Shown here in pieces: positions 1 through 8,419 of a DNA stretch of 64,000 nt (its first letter is position 1; every line of letters starts with the position of its first letter). Source of the stretch: Mycolicibacterium sp. HK-90 (GTDB lineage Bacteria > Actinomycetota > Actinomycetes > Mycobacteriales > Mycobacteriaceae). Made by a program: the position numbers and the translations under genes. The stretch lies in NCBI RefSeq assembly GCF_030486405.1, contig NZ_CP129613.1:4712001-4776000 (forward strand), in the 5' to 3' direction. The notes under the pieces were generated by a model that searched no databases, was not told the DNA's origin, and worked only from the letters and a program-made list of their open reading frames with translations.

Positions 1-1043
1 CCGTTCGGGTTGACCAGCACCTTCATCTTCTTTCCGGCGTGCAGGGCTTCGAATCCCTCATCGATCACATCGTCGATCGCGATGGGCGTCACCCACCCCC
101 TCGTGTCGTAAACCCCTTGTGCCATCAGATCGATGACCGCCTCGAAGTCGGCCGACGTGTAGCACAACGACCCCTGTATCCGGGATTCGTTCATCACCAG
201 ATTGAGCAGTGGCGTCGTCAACGGCTTCTCGTAGATCGCCACGCTGACCGTCGGCTTGCGCGCGCCCACGCAGGCCGTGGCCGCCGCGATCGCCGGCGCC
301 ACCCCCGCAGCGTCGAACGCCGCGTCGGCCCCGCGTCCATCGGTGTGATCGGCGATGAAAGCCGGCACGTCGGTGGTCGTCGGGTCAAGGGTCCTCGCCC
401 CGAGCACTTCGATGGCGGCCCGCCGCGTCGGCGACGGCTCGACGACGTAAACCTCGTCGAGTCCCTTGCCCCGCAAGGCGAACCACAGACCGATGCCGAT
501 CGGGCCGGCCCCGAAGATCACCGCGGTGTGCAGCGGGCCGACCTCGCCGAGCGTGGCGGCGTGGTAGGCGACCGACATCGGTTCCACGAGCGCGCCGAGT
601 TCCAGGGAGACGTTGTCGGGCAGCCGGTGCAGCATGTTGACCGGAACGACGGTGTACTCGGCCATGCCGCCGTCGGACATCAGGCCGTGGAACCCGATCT
701 GCTGGCAGATGTTGTAGGTGCCGGCGCGGCACGGCGCGCACTGACCACACCGGTAGATCGGCTCGACCGCGACCCGGTCACCCGGCGCGAAGCCGGTGAC
801 GCCGGAGCCGATGTCGGTGATGGTTCCGGAGAATTCGTGGCCCATGGTCAACGGCAGCTGCCTGCCGGTCAACGGATGCGGCCCGGTCGGCACGAAGATC
901 GGGCCCGCATAGTATTCATGCAGGTCAGTACCGCAGATACCGTTGAAGCCGACCTTGATCTTGACGGTGCCGGGGGTCGGGTCGGGCTCTGGGACGTCGG
1001 CCACTTCGACCTTGTTCGGTCCGTAGTACACGGCTGCTTTCAT
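1..1043 (-). CDS. 2,3-butanediol dehydrogenase-type zinc alcohol dehydrogenase (3' end outside window)
   Basis: About 347 residues can be read before the window edge, close to the ~350 usual for the family, so only the last few codons are missing. It is a cytosolic zinc, NAD(P)-dependent medium-chain dehydrogenase. The N-terminal GroES-like domain has the catalytic zinc ligands C37 (in CGTDLHEY) and GHE at 68-70, and the structural-zinc cysteines C99, C102, C105 and C113. A Rossmann motif GAGPIGIG follows near residue 180. The long insert between C37 and GHE and the EPMSVAYHA stretch fit the (R,R)-butanediol dehydrogenase subgroup. The ATG at 1043 gives the conserved MKAAVYYG start. It is divergent from the flavin monooxygenase at 1185 and probably shares its control region. 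The physiological substrate cannot be read from sequence. Confidence 0.85.
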   Translation of the reverse strand, partial: MKAAVYYGPNKVEVADVPEPDPTPGTVKIKVGFNGICGTDLHEYYAGPIFVPTGPHPLTGRQLPLTMGHEFSGTITDIGSGVTGFAPGDRVAVEPIYRCGQCAPCRAGTYNICQQIGFHGLMSDGGMAEYTVVPVNMLHRLPDNVSLELGALVEPMSVAYHAATLGEVGPLHTAVIFGAGPIGIGLWFALRGKGLDEVYVVEPSPTRRAAIEVLGARTLDPTTTDVPAFIADHTDGRGADAAFDAAGVAPAIAAATACVGARKPTVSVAIYEKPLTTPLLNLVMNESRIQGSLCYTSADFEAVIDLMAQGVYDTRGWVTPIAIDDVIDEGFEALHAGKKMKVLVNPN

Positions 1044-1080
1044 GGTGGTCGTTTCTAGGCCAGTAGGCGCAGCGGCGTAA

Positions 1081-1148
1081 GGGTTGCAAGACGTTGCGAG
1101 CCTGTTTGCGCAGGCAAGCGTCGGGGGCGCTGCAACCCCGTGCAACCC
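1081..1148. promoter_or_regulatory. Repeated TGCAACCC motifs in divergent promoter region
   Basis: The gap between the dehydrogenase and the monooxygenase holds GGGTTGCA at 1081-1088 and its inverse TGCAACCC twice, at 1131-1138 and 1141-1148. The two tandem copies are 10 bases apart, one helical turn, and the inverted copy is about 43 bases away. This layout suggests a multisite operator for an activator or repressor serving both genes. The cognate regulator is not in the window. The assignment is inference from symmetry only. Confidence 0.45.
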
Positions 1149-1184
1149 TTGTCGGGGTGTTTGACACCGTGTGGGCTGACTCAC

Positions 1185-3014
1185 ATGACTCAGACCACCG
1201 CTGCACCGCTGGCCACACTGTCACCGCAGGAACGGGTTGACGCCTGGTTGGCCGACTTCGAGTCCGCCCTGGCAGATCGGGATCTCGACCGCGTCGTCGG
1301 CAAGTTCGCCACCGACAGTTTCTGGCGCGACCTGGTGGCGTTCACCTGGAATCTGAAGACCGTCGAAGGCCACGAGGGCATCGCCGACATGTTGACCGCC
1401 CGCCTGCACGACACCGACCCGTGCCGGTTCCGGACCAGTGAGACCCCGACGGAGGATTTCGACGGCGAGCACGTCATCACCTCGGCGTTCATCGAGTTCG
1501 AAACCGCGACCGGCCGCGGCAAGGGCCATCTGCGGTTGCGCGACGAACTGGGGTGGACCCTGCTCACCACCCTGCAGGAGCTCAAGGGCCACGAGGAGCG
1601 CAAGGGTGCCACCCGGCCGCTCGGCGCCACCCACGGCTCCGATCCCGACACCCGGTCGTGGGCGGAAAAGCGTCTCGACGAGGAGCTGACGCTGGGCTAC
1701 TCCGAGGAGCCCTACATCCTGGTGATCGGCGGCGGGCAGGGCGGGATCGCGCTCGGGGCCCGGCTCCGCCAGCTCGGCGTGCCCGCGATCGTCGTCGACA
1801 AGCACGAACGACCCGGCGACCAGTGGCGCAAGCGTTACAAGTCGCTGTGCCTGCACGACCCCGTCTGGTACGACCACCTGCCCTACCTGCCGTTCCCGCC
1901 GAACTGGCCGGTGTTCGCGCCCAAGGACAAGATCGGTGACTGGCTGGAGTTCTACACCCGGGTCATGGAAGTGCCCTACTGGAGTTCGACGACCTGCCTC
2001 TCGGCTTCCTACGACGAAGCCGAACAACGCTGGACGGTCGAGGTGGACCGGGCCGGCAGCCGCGTCACGCTGCACCCCACGCATCTGGTGCTGGCGACCG
2101 GCATGTCGGGCAAGCCCAGCATCCCGACGCTGCCCGGCCAGGAGGTCTTCCGCGGCGATCAGCACCATTCCAGCCACCACCCCGGCCCGGACCAGTACGT
2201 CGGCAAGCGCGCCGTGGTGATCGGGTCGAACAACTCGGCCCACGACATCTGTAAGGCGTTGTACGAGAATGACGTCGACGTCACGATGGTGCAGCGGTCC
2301 TCGACGCACGTCGTCAAGTCGGACTCGCTGATGGAGCTGGGTCTGGGAGACCTGTACTCGGAACGCGCGGTGGCCGCCGGGATGACGACCGAGAAGGCCG
2401 ATCTCACCTTCGCATCACTGCCCTACCGCATCATGGCCGACTTCCAGCGGCCCATCTACGACGCAATCCGCCAGCGCGACAAGGATTTCTACGCCCGCCT
2501 CGAAGCCGCCGGATTCGACCTGGACTTCGGCGACGACGATTCCGGCCTCTTCATGAAGTACCTGCGCCGCGGCTCGGGCTACTACATCGACGTCGGCGCC
2601 TGCGAGCTGATCGCCGACGGCAGCGTCAAACTGGCGCACGGCGAGGTGGACCGGCTCACCGAAAACTCGGTGATCCTGGCCGACGGCACCGAGCTTCCTG
2701 CCGATGTGGTGGTGTACGCCACCGGATTCGGTTCGATGAACGGCTGGGCGGCCGACCTGATCGACCAGGAGGTCGCCGACCGGATCGGCAAAGTATGGGG
2801 CCTGGGCTCGGGAACCACCAAGGATCCGGGGCCGTGGGAAGGCGAACAGCGCAACATGTGGAAGCCCACCCAGCAGCCCAACCTGTGGCTCCACGGCGGC
2901 AATCTGCACCAATCCCGCCACTACTCACTGTATTTAGCGTTGCAGCTCAAGGCCCGCTACGAAGGCCTGGCAACGCCGGTGTACGGACTGCAGGAGGTCC
3001 ATCACCTGAGCTGA
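1185..3014 (+). CDS. Flavin-containing monooxygenase with N-terminal SnoaL-like domain
   Basis: 609 residues. Residues ~1-150 look like an NTF2/SnoaL-like alpha+beta domain (HEGIADML). This is followed by an FMO-type core with FAD-binding GGGQGGIALG near 182 and an NADPH-binding GSNNSAHD near 347, and then an ATGFGSMN motif typical of class B flavin monooxygenases. The FRGDQHHSSHHPG stretch resembles the FMO/Baeyer-Villiger fingerprint, with histidines where the fingerprint allows variation. It likely oxygenates a ketone, amine or other small organic molecule using NADPH and O2 in the cytosol. The ATG at 1185 begins MTQTTAAP. An upstream in-frame GTG at 1140 would add 15 unconserved-looking residues inside the repeat motifs and is less likely. 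It pairs divergently with a butanediol-type dehydrogenase, suggesting a shared ketone/alcohol catabolic role. Confidence 0.85.
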   Translation: MTQTTAAPLATLSPQERVDAWLADFESALADRDLDRVVGKFATDSFWRDLVAFTWNLKTVEGHEGIADMLTARLHDTDPCRFRTSETPTEDFDGEHVITSAFIEFETATGRGKGHLRLRDELGWTLLTTLQELKGHEERKGATRPLGATHGSDPDTRSWAEKRLDEELTLGYSEEPYILVIGGGQGGIALGARLRQLGVPAIVVDKHERPGDQWRKRYKSLCLHDPVWYDHLPYLPFPPNWPVFAPKDKIGDWLEFYTRVMEVPYWSSTTCLSASYDEAEQRWTVEVDRAGSRVTLHPTHLVLATGMSGKPSIPTLPGQEVFRGDQHHSSHHPGPDQYVGKRAVVIGSNNSAHDICKALYENDVDVTMVQRSSTHVVKSDSLMELGLGDLYSERAVAAGMTTEKADLTFASLPYRIMADFQRPIYDAIRQRDKDFYARLEAAGFDLDFGDDDSGLFMKYLRRGSGYYIDVGACELIADGSVKLAHGEVDRLTENSVILADGTELPADVVVYATGFGSMNGWAADLIDQEVADRIGKVWGLGSGTTKDPGPWEGEQRNMWKPTQQPNLWLHGGNLHQSRHYSLYLALQLKARYEGLATPVYGLQEVHHLS

Positions 3015-3027
3015 CGACCCACGACAT

Positions 3028-3071
3028 GGCGCCCCGAACGTGACATAACCCCCACACCCGTTCGGGGCGCC
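3028..3071 (+). terminator. Perfect 13-bp stem hairpin after the monooxygenase gene
   Basis: GGCGCCCCGAACG at 3028-3040 pairs perfectly with CGTTCGGGGCGCC at 3059-3071 across an 18-base loop. It lies just after the monooxygenase stop and before the deacetylase start. There is no U-tract, which is common for mycobacterial terminators. Confidence 0.6.
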
Positions 3072-3097
3072 CGCGTGGGTGCGGGTATACAGGCAGG

Positions 3098-3802
3098 ATG
3101 CGCCGATGGCTGTGGGGTGTGGCGACTGCGCTGGTCGTGATCCTGGGGGTGACGGCCTGCGGGTACTGGGTCTCGAATGCGCGGACGTTCCAGTTGGCCG
3201 GCAGGTTGGTCGACCGCGTCGAGACACCCGACAAGGTCGTGGCGCTGACCCTTGATGACGGTCCGACCGACCTGACCCCCGACGTGCTGAAAATCCTTGC
3301 CGACGCGCATGTGCCGGCCACCTTCTATCTGACCGGCCGCGAGTTGGAAGCCGCACCCCGGCATGGCGCGGCCATCGCGGCCGCCGGCCACGAGATCGGC
3401 AATCACAGTTATTCACACCGGCGGATGGTGCTGATGTCGCCGGATACCGTCGCCGGTGAGATCGAACGAACCGACACCGCGATCCGGGCGACGGGCCATC
3501 AGGGACCGATCACCTTCCGGCCGCCCTACGGAAAGAAGCTCTGGACCCTGCCGCGCTACCTGTCCACCCACGATCGGACCACGGTTACCTGGGACGTAGA
3601 ACCAGACTCGGCGACCGGGGCCGACGCGGATGCGATCGTCGCCGAGACGGTCGCACGCGTACGGCCGGGATCGATCATCTTGTTACACGTGATGTACGGC
3701 AGCCGGGACGCGTCACGGTCCGCCATTCCGCGGATCGTCGACGAATTGCGCTCGGCGGGCTACCGATTCGTCACCGTATCCGATCTGCTGGGCCGGACGT
3801 GA
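3098..3802 (+). CDS. Polysaccharide deacetylase (NodB family) lipoprotein
   Basis: 234 residues. The N-terminus is a hydrophobic signal ending in the lipobox VTAC with the lipidated cysteine at residue 21, so the protein should be anchored outside the membrane. NodB motifs are present in order: TLDDGPT (D53, D54), HSYSH with metal-binding H103 and H107, RPPYGKK near 146, and a late HVMYG motif in place of the usual HxH region. The family removes N- or O-acetyl groups from peptidoglycan or other glycans. The stop overlaps the GTG of the following glycosylase gene, so the two are translationally coupled even though their roles appear unrelated. Confidence 0.88.
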   Translation: MRRWLWGVATALVVILGVTACGYWVSNARTFQLAGRLVDRVETPDKVVALTLDDGPTDLTPDVLKILADAHVPATFYLTGRELEAAPRHGAAIAAAGHEIGNHSYSHRRMVLMSPDTVAGEIERTDTAIRATGHQGPITFRPPYGKKLWTLPRYLSTHDRTTVTWDVEPDSATGADADAIVAETVARVRPGSIILLHVMYGSRDASRSAIPRIVDELRSAGYRFVTVSDLLGRT

Positions 3803-4287
3803 GCGAGCTCCTGCACGGGCTGGCACCGATCGTCGGCACCCGGCCGCGGGTGCTGATCCTGGGGAACATGCCCAGCGCGATGTCACTCGCGTCTGGCGAG
3901 TACTACGGCAATCCGCGCAACGCCTTCTGGCGGATCACCGGCTCGCTCTTCGGGTTTGGCGCCGATGCACCCTATGCGGACCGGGTGGACGCCCTGTGCG
4001 CACACCAGGTGGCGGTCTGGGACGTGCTGCATTCCTGCCGGCGCGCGGGCAGCCTCGACTCGGCCGTGGAGCGGGACAGCATGGTGCCCAACGGTTTCAC
4101 CGCTTTCCTCACCGCGCACCGCACGCTTGAGCGGATGGTGTTCAATGGCGCTGCCGCCGAGGCGAACTACCGGCGGTTGGTCGGCACTCCCCCGTTGCCC
4201 TGTCTGCGCGCACCGTCGACCAGCCCGGCTCAGACCATGCGGTTTGAAGACAAGCTGGCGGCCTGGAAAGTGGCGCTGAGCGATTAG
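3799..4287 (+). CDS. DNA glycosylase, UDG superfamily family 6 (hypoxanthine-DNA glycosylase type)
   Basis: 162 residues. The N-terminal motif GNMPSAMSLASGEYY followed by PRNAFWRI is the signature of the family 6 HDG/Mug-like branch, which excises hypoxanthine (deaminated adenine) and related bases. The usual GSMPG active-site loop reads GNMPS here, a small departure. The C-terminal substrate loop near PSTSPA corresponds to the conserved PSTSPA/HPSP position of the superfamily. The GTG start at 3799 overlaps the previous TGA by 4 bases. A second UDG-family enzyme (UdgB) lies 6 kb away. Confidence 0.82.
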   Translation: MSELLHGLAPIVGTRPRVLILGNMPSAMSLASGEYYGNPRNAFWRITGSLFGFGADAPYADRVDALCAHQVAVWDVLHSCRRAGSLDSAVERDSMVPNGFTAFLTAHRTLERMVFNGAAAEANYRRLVGTPPLPCLRAPSTSPAQTMRFEDKLAAWKVALSD

Positions 4288-4301
4288 GCCAGGTTGGCCG
4301 G

Positions 4302-4577
4302 TTAGGCCAGGCGTTCGACGATGTCCTTGGCCTCCTTGAGACCCAAACCAGTCTCATCTCGCAACAACTTGATCGCGGCGATCTTGTTGCCCTGGAGGGC
4401 CAGCTGGCGGACCATCTGACTGGCCATCATCTCGCTGGGCCGGCCCATCGGCGGCGATGGAACCGGGTGACCCGCCGCTGCCGCTGCCCGCTCCAGCGCG
4501 GCAACCCGCCGCTCAAGCTGCTCGACGCGACGGCGCAGATCACTCGAATCGTCGTGGCCACCACCAAAAAGTCCCAT
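4302..4577 (-). CDS. Small coiled-coil protein with ribosomal L7/L12 C-terminal-like domain
   Basis: 91 residues from the ATG at 4577 (MGLFGGGHDD). The first third carries a heptad-rich stretch (LRRRVEQLERRVAALERA) predicted to form a coiled coil. The last ~35 residues (KIAAIKLLRDETGLGLKEAK) match the L7/L12 C-terminal fold, where the Lys-rich helix binds translation factors in the true ribosomal protein. It is not the ribosomal stalk protein itself, since it lacks the N-terminal dimerisation domain of L7/L12. The partner is unknown. It is convergent with the DNA glycosylase gene. Confidence 0.75.
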   Translation of the reverse strand: MGLFGGGHDDSSDLRRRVEQLERRVAALERAAAAAGHPVPSPPMGRPSEMMASQMVRQLALQGNKIAAIKLLRDETGLGLKEAKDIVERLA

Positions 4578-4655
4578 GCGCCCAGTCTGGCTCCTGTCAA
4601 GATCATCGTCACCCCGAACTGTTCCACAGATTCTTGTCATACCGGGTTGGCATAC

Positions 4656-4671
4656 TCGAACGTATGTTCGA
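4656..4671. promoter_or_regulatory. LexA (SOS) box overlapping the start codon of the DUF222-HNH gene
   Basis: TCGAAC-GTAT-GTTCGA is a perfect match to the mycobacterial SOS box (TCGAAC N4 GTTCGA), with the symmetry extending one base on each side. The ATG of the downstream gene occupies 4664-4666, inside the box. A -10-like CATACT at 4651-4656 lies 7 bases upstream of the ATG, consistent with a leaderless transcript blocked by LexA. Confidence 0.88.
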
Positions 4672-6232
4672 GACTGATTCCGATGCGGACCTGATCGACA
4701 AGATCAGTGCGGCCGCGCGGGCGGAATCGGTGGCCATCGCCGCCCGGCTGGCCGCGATCGCAGCATTGGACTCACTGCGCGAACAAGAACTGATCGACTC
4801 GATTTTGTGGCGTACCGATCCGTTCGAGGAGGTGGCCGCCGAGATCTCGGCGGCGATGCGCATCACCCGGGGCCGCGCCGGCACCCAGATTCACCATGCC
4901 CGGGTATTGCGGGACAAACTGCCCCAGGTGGCGGCCCGGTTCGCCGTCGGCGACCTTGACTATCGGGTGGTGCGCATCATCATCGCGCGCACCGGGATCG
5001 TCGATCCGGCGGTGTGGGCCGGTTTGGATGCCGAGTTGGCCGCCCGAGCCCACCGATGGATGCGGCTGTCCGAACGGCAGTTACGCGATCGGGTGGATCA
5101 GTGGATCGCCAAACTCGACCCGAACGGGGTGCGGGTGCCCCCCGATATCAGTGATGAACGGTTTGTGCAGGTGGAGCCGAGCAGTCCGGGGATGGCTTCG
5201 GTGTGGGCCAATGTCGATGCCACCGACGGGGTGGCGTTGAGTCAGCGTTTGGATGCGCTGGCCCGCACGGTGTGTGCCAATGATCCGCGTACCCATGAGC
5301 AGCGTCGTGCCGATGCGGTGGGGCCGCTGGCGCGTGGGGAATCCCCGTTGCAGTGCCGGTGTGGTCGTCACGATTGCCCGGCCGCCAACCAGCGAGCCGC
5401 CGCTACCGCGGCGGTGATCCATGTGCTGGCCGAGCAGGCCACGGTGCAGGGCAGCTCGGATGATCCGGGGTATCTGCCCGGCCATGGCATCCTGCCCGCC
5501 CAGAGTGTGCGCGACCTGGCCACCAAGGCCAAGATCAAGCCGCTGCCGGTACCTGCCGCCGCACCCACCGGGTCGAGCCAACCCGCTGAGAACGAACCCG
5601 CTGAGTCCGAACCCGCCGTGCTCACTGAGCCGACCCGACCCGCCAACCCGGCTGCCTCGACCGTGCCCGGTGAATCCGGCGAGCCTGCTGTTGCCGATTC
5701 CGATGAGTCCGGGCCGGGGTATCGGCCGCCGGTGGCGTTGGCGGAGTTCATCCGGTGGCGGGATCTGACGTGCCGGTTTCCCGGCTGTGATGCCCCCGCG
5801 CAGCGCTGCGACATCGACCACACCACACCCTGGCCGGCAGGCCCGACGCATCCGTCCAACACCAAGCTCTATTGCCGAGTCCATCACCTGGTCAAGACGT
5901 TCTGCCCCGGCTGGACCGACCGCCAATTACCCGACGGCACCATCGAGATCACCACACCTACCGGGCACACCTACGCCACCGAACCCCACGGCGCCGCAAT
6001 GTTTTCCGGCCTGGCCGGCCCGACTAGGGACCTCAACCTCCCCGAACCCGCGGCCCAGGACGCGAACCGCGGCGCGAAGATGCCCAAACGCACACACACC
6101 CGCGAGCAGGACCGCCAAGACCGCATCGCCGAAGAACGACGCCTACGCGCCGAACTCAACAACGACCTCGCCACTGAACGCGACTACCAAGCCTGGCTCG
6201 CCGAAGAATACGGACCACCACCACCGTTCTGA
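4664..6232 (+). CDS. DUF222 / HNH endonuclease (13E12 repeat family)
   Basis: 522 residues. The N-terminal DUF222 helical domain is followed by a proline/alanine/glutamate-rich low-complexity linker around 300-355 (many PAE repeats). A C-terminal HNH nuclease domain follows near 369-415, with CRFPGC, CDIDHTTPW and LYCRVHH supplying the zinc cysteines and catalytic histidines. The family is abundant and multicopy in mycobacteria (REP13E12 in M. tuberculosis) and members are known to be DNA-damage-inducible. The ATG at 4664 is chosen because it starts the usual MFE/MFD N-terminus and sits at the -10/LexA box. A longer in-frame upstream extension would read through the box and lacks family similarity. 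All catalytic residues are intact. Confidence 0.88.
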   Translation: MFETDSDADLIDKISAAARAESVAIAARLAAIAALDSLREQELIDSILWRTDPFEEVAAEISAAMRITRGRAGTQIHHARVLRDKLPQVAARFAVGDLDYRVVRIIIARTGIVDPAVWAGLDAELAARAHRWMRLSERQLRDRVDQWIAKLDPNGVRVPPDISDERFVQVEPSSPGMASVWANVDATDGVALSQRLDALARTVCANDPRTHEQRRADAVGPLARGESPLQCRCGRHDCPAANQRAAATAAVIHVLAEQATVQGSSDDPGYLPGHGILPAQSVRDLATKAKIKPLPVPAAAPTGSSQPAENEPAESEPAVLTEPTRPANPAASTVPGESGEPAVADSDESGPGYRPPVALAEFIRWRDLTCRFPGCDAPAQRCDIDHTTPWPAGPTHPSNTKLYCRVHHLVKTFCPGWTDRQLPDGTIEITTPTGHTYATEPHGAAMFSGLAGPTRDLNLPEPAAQDANRGAKMPKRTHTREQDRQDRIAEERRLRAELNNDLATERDYQAWLAEEYGPPPPF

Positions 6233-6366
6233 ACGGCGGGCGGCGGTGCGCCTGTGACGGCACCGTCGGTGATAGACGTCGCCTGCCCGCAGCGAAAGGC
6301 ACAAAGGCGCCTCCGACGAGTTACGTGCGCGGTAGCGTCCGTGGGTAGCGGCAGACGGGAGAACCC

Positions 6367-6660
6367 ATGAAGCTCTGCATCATCGGAGGCCTGGCCACCG
6401 TGCTGACGGTAGCCGGGCTGATCACCTCGGCCCCGCCGGCCAGTGCCGGCTGCATTTACGGTGGCCCCGTCATCAGCAAGTGCGACGGGCCCATCCAGCC
6501 CGACGGCACTTGGCAACGCTGCATCGGAACGTGGGGCTACGTGCCCAGCGGCTTCAGTTCCCACCTGGTGCCCGTCAAGCGCTGCGACCCGATGGGCCCC
6601 GGGCACGACTATCCGTTCGATTTCACCTTCACCGACCCGCCGACCCACATCGCCGACTGA
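6367..6660 (+). CDS. Small secreted CDGP-motif protein
   Basis: 97 residues. There is a signal peptide with cleavage expected after PASA (residues ~24-27), leaving a mature protein of about 70 residues. This has four cysteines arranged as C..KCDGP..RC..RC, likely two disulfides. The KCDGPIQPDGTWQRC core identifies a mycobacterial secreted family named after the CDGP motif, of unknown function. A purine-rich GGGAGA lies just before the ATG. Its last 32 bases overlap the 3' end of the convergent AraC-type gene. Confidence 0.8.
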   Translation: MKLCIIGGLATVLTVAGLITSAPPASAGCIYGGPVISKCDGPIQPDGTWQRCIGTWGYVPSGFSSHLVPVKRCDPMGPGHDYPFDFTFTDPPTHIAD

Positions 6661-7471
6661 ACCGCTCGGCGTACTCCCCCGGTGTGCTGCCCAGCATCGA
6701 CCGGAAGTCGTTGGTGAAATGGGCCTGGTCGTACCAGCCGAGTCGCACTGCGAGATCGGCGAAATCAACGTCGGGCACGCTCTCGATCTCGAGGGCAGCC
6801 TGCTGCAGGCGGTACCGGCACAACACCCACTTCACCGTCACCCCGACGTAGCGGCGAAACACCCGCTGCGTGGTGCGCGTGCTCCAGGGAGACAGCGCCA
6901 TCACCTGGTCCACCCGATGCAACGCCCCGTCCTCGCTCATACGCTCGATCAGCGGGATCAACTGTCGGTACGTGTCATCCAGCGGCGCTGTCGTTGCGCC
7001 GATGGCGGCATCCAGGCCGGCGTGGGCGGTGGCCACATCCTCACCGAGATCAACTGGAGCGCCGAACAACTCGTCGTCGACCGGCACCACTCGGCCCGTC
7101 ATCGCCGCCGCATCGCCACCGAACCGAGCGGTGAAACCACCGGGCCGAAACCGCGCGCCCACCACCGTTCCCCGCCCGCTGATGGCGATGCGGAACACCT
7201 GTGGCACCACCCCGTGCAGCAACGTGGCGGGCAACCGGTGGTCATGGCGCACAACGTCATCGCCCCACTCGCGGGTGAGATGCATGGCCGGGAAGGTGAT
7301 CACCGTGCTCTCGAAGGGGCCCTCGGCATGCCGGTCCCAGCTCACCGACCAGAAGTGCTCGACGAACCGCGCGGCGTCCGCTGACGGCGTCCACCGCTGC
7401 AGGTCGAACGCCGAGCCAGTGCCGGCCCGGCCGACCACGCCGCGCTCTGGCGCGTTTTTCCAAGCCGCCAT
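6629..7471 (-). CDS. AraC-family transcriptional regulator
   Basis: 280 residues. The N-terminal ~150 residues form a cupin-like sensing domain of the DUF6597 type (RFVEHFWSVSWD near 35). The C-terminal ~100 residues hold the two helix-turn-helix units of AraC proteins, including WSTRTTQRVFRRYVGVTVK and LAVRLGWYDQAHFTNDFR and the closing GSTPGEYA motif. It is a DNA-binding regulator in the cytosol with an unknown ligand. It diverges by 26 bases from the VOC gene at 7498, which may be its target. Confidence 0.88.
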   Translation of the reverse strand: MAAWKNAPERGVVGRAGTGSAFDLQRWTPSADAARFVEHFWSVSWDRHAEGPFESTVITFPAMHLTREWGDDVVRHDHRLPATLLHGVVPQVFRIAISGRGTVVGARFRPGGFTARFGGDAAAMTGRVVPVDDELFGAPVDLGEDVATAHAGLDAAIGATTAPLDDTYRQLIPLIERMSEDGALHRVDQVMALSPWSTRTTQRVFRRYVGVTVKWVLCRYRLQQAALEIESVPDVDFADLAVRLGWYDQAHFTNDFRSMLGSTPGEYAERFSRRCGSAGR

Positions 7472-7497
7472 GGACCAAGCCTACGAAACTGGTCGAT

Positions 7498-7968
7498 ATG
7501 AGTGTCACACCGATTCCGGAGGGCTATACCAGCCTGACCCCGTTCATCTGCGTCGACGGCGCTGCCACGGCGATCACGTTCTACCAGAACGTATTCGGAG
7601 CCGAGGTGGTCGAGCGGATGGACGGCCCCGACGGCACCGTCGCGCACGCCGAGCTGGACTTCGGCACCGGCCGGTTGCAACTCGGTGACCCCCAGGAGGC
7701 CTATCAGATCGCCGCTCCCGCGCCAGGGGCTGCCGCAACCCATTCGATCGGCGTGTACTGCCCCGACGTCGACGACGTCGTCGCCCGCGCTGAGAAGGCC
7801 GGTGCGACCATCCGCGAACCCGCGCAAACCTTTGTCACAGGTGACCGGTTCGCCTCGATCCTCGATCCGTTCGGCCAGCGCTGGACCGTGATGACCCGCG
7901 TCGAGGACCTCACGCCGCAGGAGCGGGAACGCCGCGTCGCCGAATGGGCGGCCACCGCCGGAGGCTAA
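7498..7968 (+). CDS. VOC family (glyoxalase-like) protein
   Basis: 156 residues with the paired beta-alpha-beta-beta-beta modules of the vicinal oxygen chelate fold: PFICVDGAATAITFYQNVFGA in the first half and YCPDVDDVVARAEKAGA then DPFGQRW in the second. It resembles the PhnB/YdhR-like single-chain VOC proteins (glyoxalase, bleomycin-resistance or isomerase roles). The substrate is unknown. It is divergent from the AraC regulator and runs 9 bases ahead of the HIT gene. Confidence 0.82.
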   Translation: MSVTPIPEGYTSLTPFICVDGAATAITFYQNVFGAEVVERMDGPDGTVAHAELDFGTGRLQLGDPQEAYQIAAPAPGAAATHSIGVYCPDVDDVVARAEKAGATIREPAQTFVTGDRFASILDPFGQRWTVMTRVEDLTPQERERRVAEWAATAGG

Positions 7969-7977
7969 CGTGACGGG

Positions 7978-8415
7978 ATGTCATGCGTGTTCTGCGCCAT
8001 CGTTGCCGGCGAGGCTCCGGCCATCCGCATCTACGAGGACGACGAGTACCTCGGCATCCTGGATATCCGGCCGTTCACCCGGGGCCACACCCTGGTGATC
8101 CCGAAGCGACACACCGTGGATCTGACGGACACGCCGCCGGAGACCGTCGCGGCGATGGCAGGCATCGGGCAGCGCATCGCCCGTGCCGCCCGCCGCTCCG
8201 GGCTGCACGCCGACGGCAACAACATCGTGATCAACGACGGCAAGGCCGCCTTCCAGAGCGTGTTCCACATCCACCTGCACGTGGTGCCGCGCCAGACCGG
8301 GGACAAGCTGTCCTTCGTCAAGGGCATGATGGTGCGCCGCGACCCGGACCGTGAGGAATCCGCCCGGCTGTTACGTGCGGCATTGGCGGAACTCGACGCG
8401 CCCGAGCACGATTGA
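7978..8415 (+). CDS. HIT-family nucleotide hydrolase (Rv1262c orthologue)
   Basis: 145 residues. The catalytic triad motif HIHLHVVPR (H97, H99, H101) is complete, and the N-terminal CVFCAIVAGE carries the two cysteines (C3, C6) of the zinc-binding HIT branch. Such proteins hydrolyse or transfer nucleotidyl groups from dinucleotide polyphosphates or AMP conjugates in the cytosol. It is followed after 4 bases by the deazaflavin reductase gene, the same pairing as Rv1262c-Rv1261c. Confidence 0.9.
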   Translation: MSCVFCAIVAGEAPAIRIYEDDEYLGILDIRPFTRGHTLVIPKRHTVDLTDTPPETVAAMAGIGQRIARAARRSGLHADGNNIVINDGKAAFQSVFHIHLHVVPRQTGDKLSFVKGMMVRRDPDREESARLLRAALAELDAPEHD

Positions 8416-8419
8416 GCGC

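Noticed and set aside
39..1058. 339-residue plus-strand open frame
   Set aside because: Antisense to the butanediol-type dehydrogenase, which has complete zinc and Rossmann motifs.
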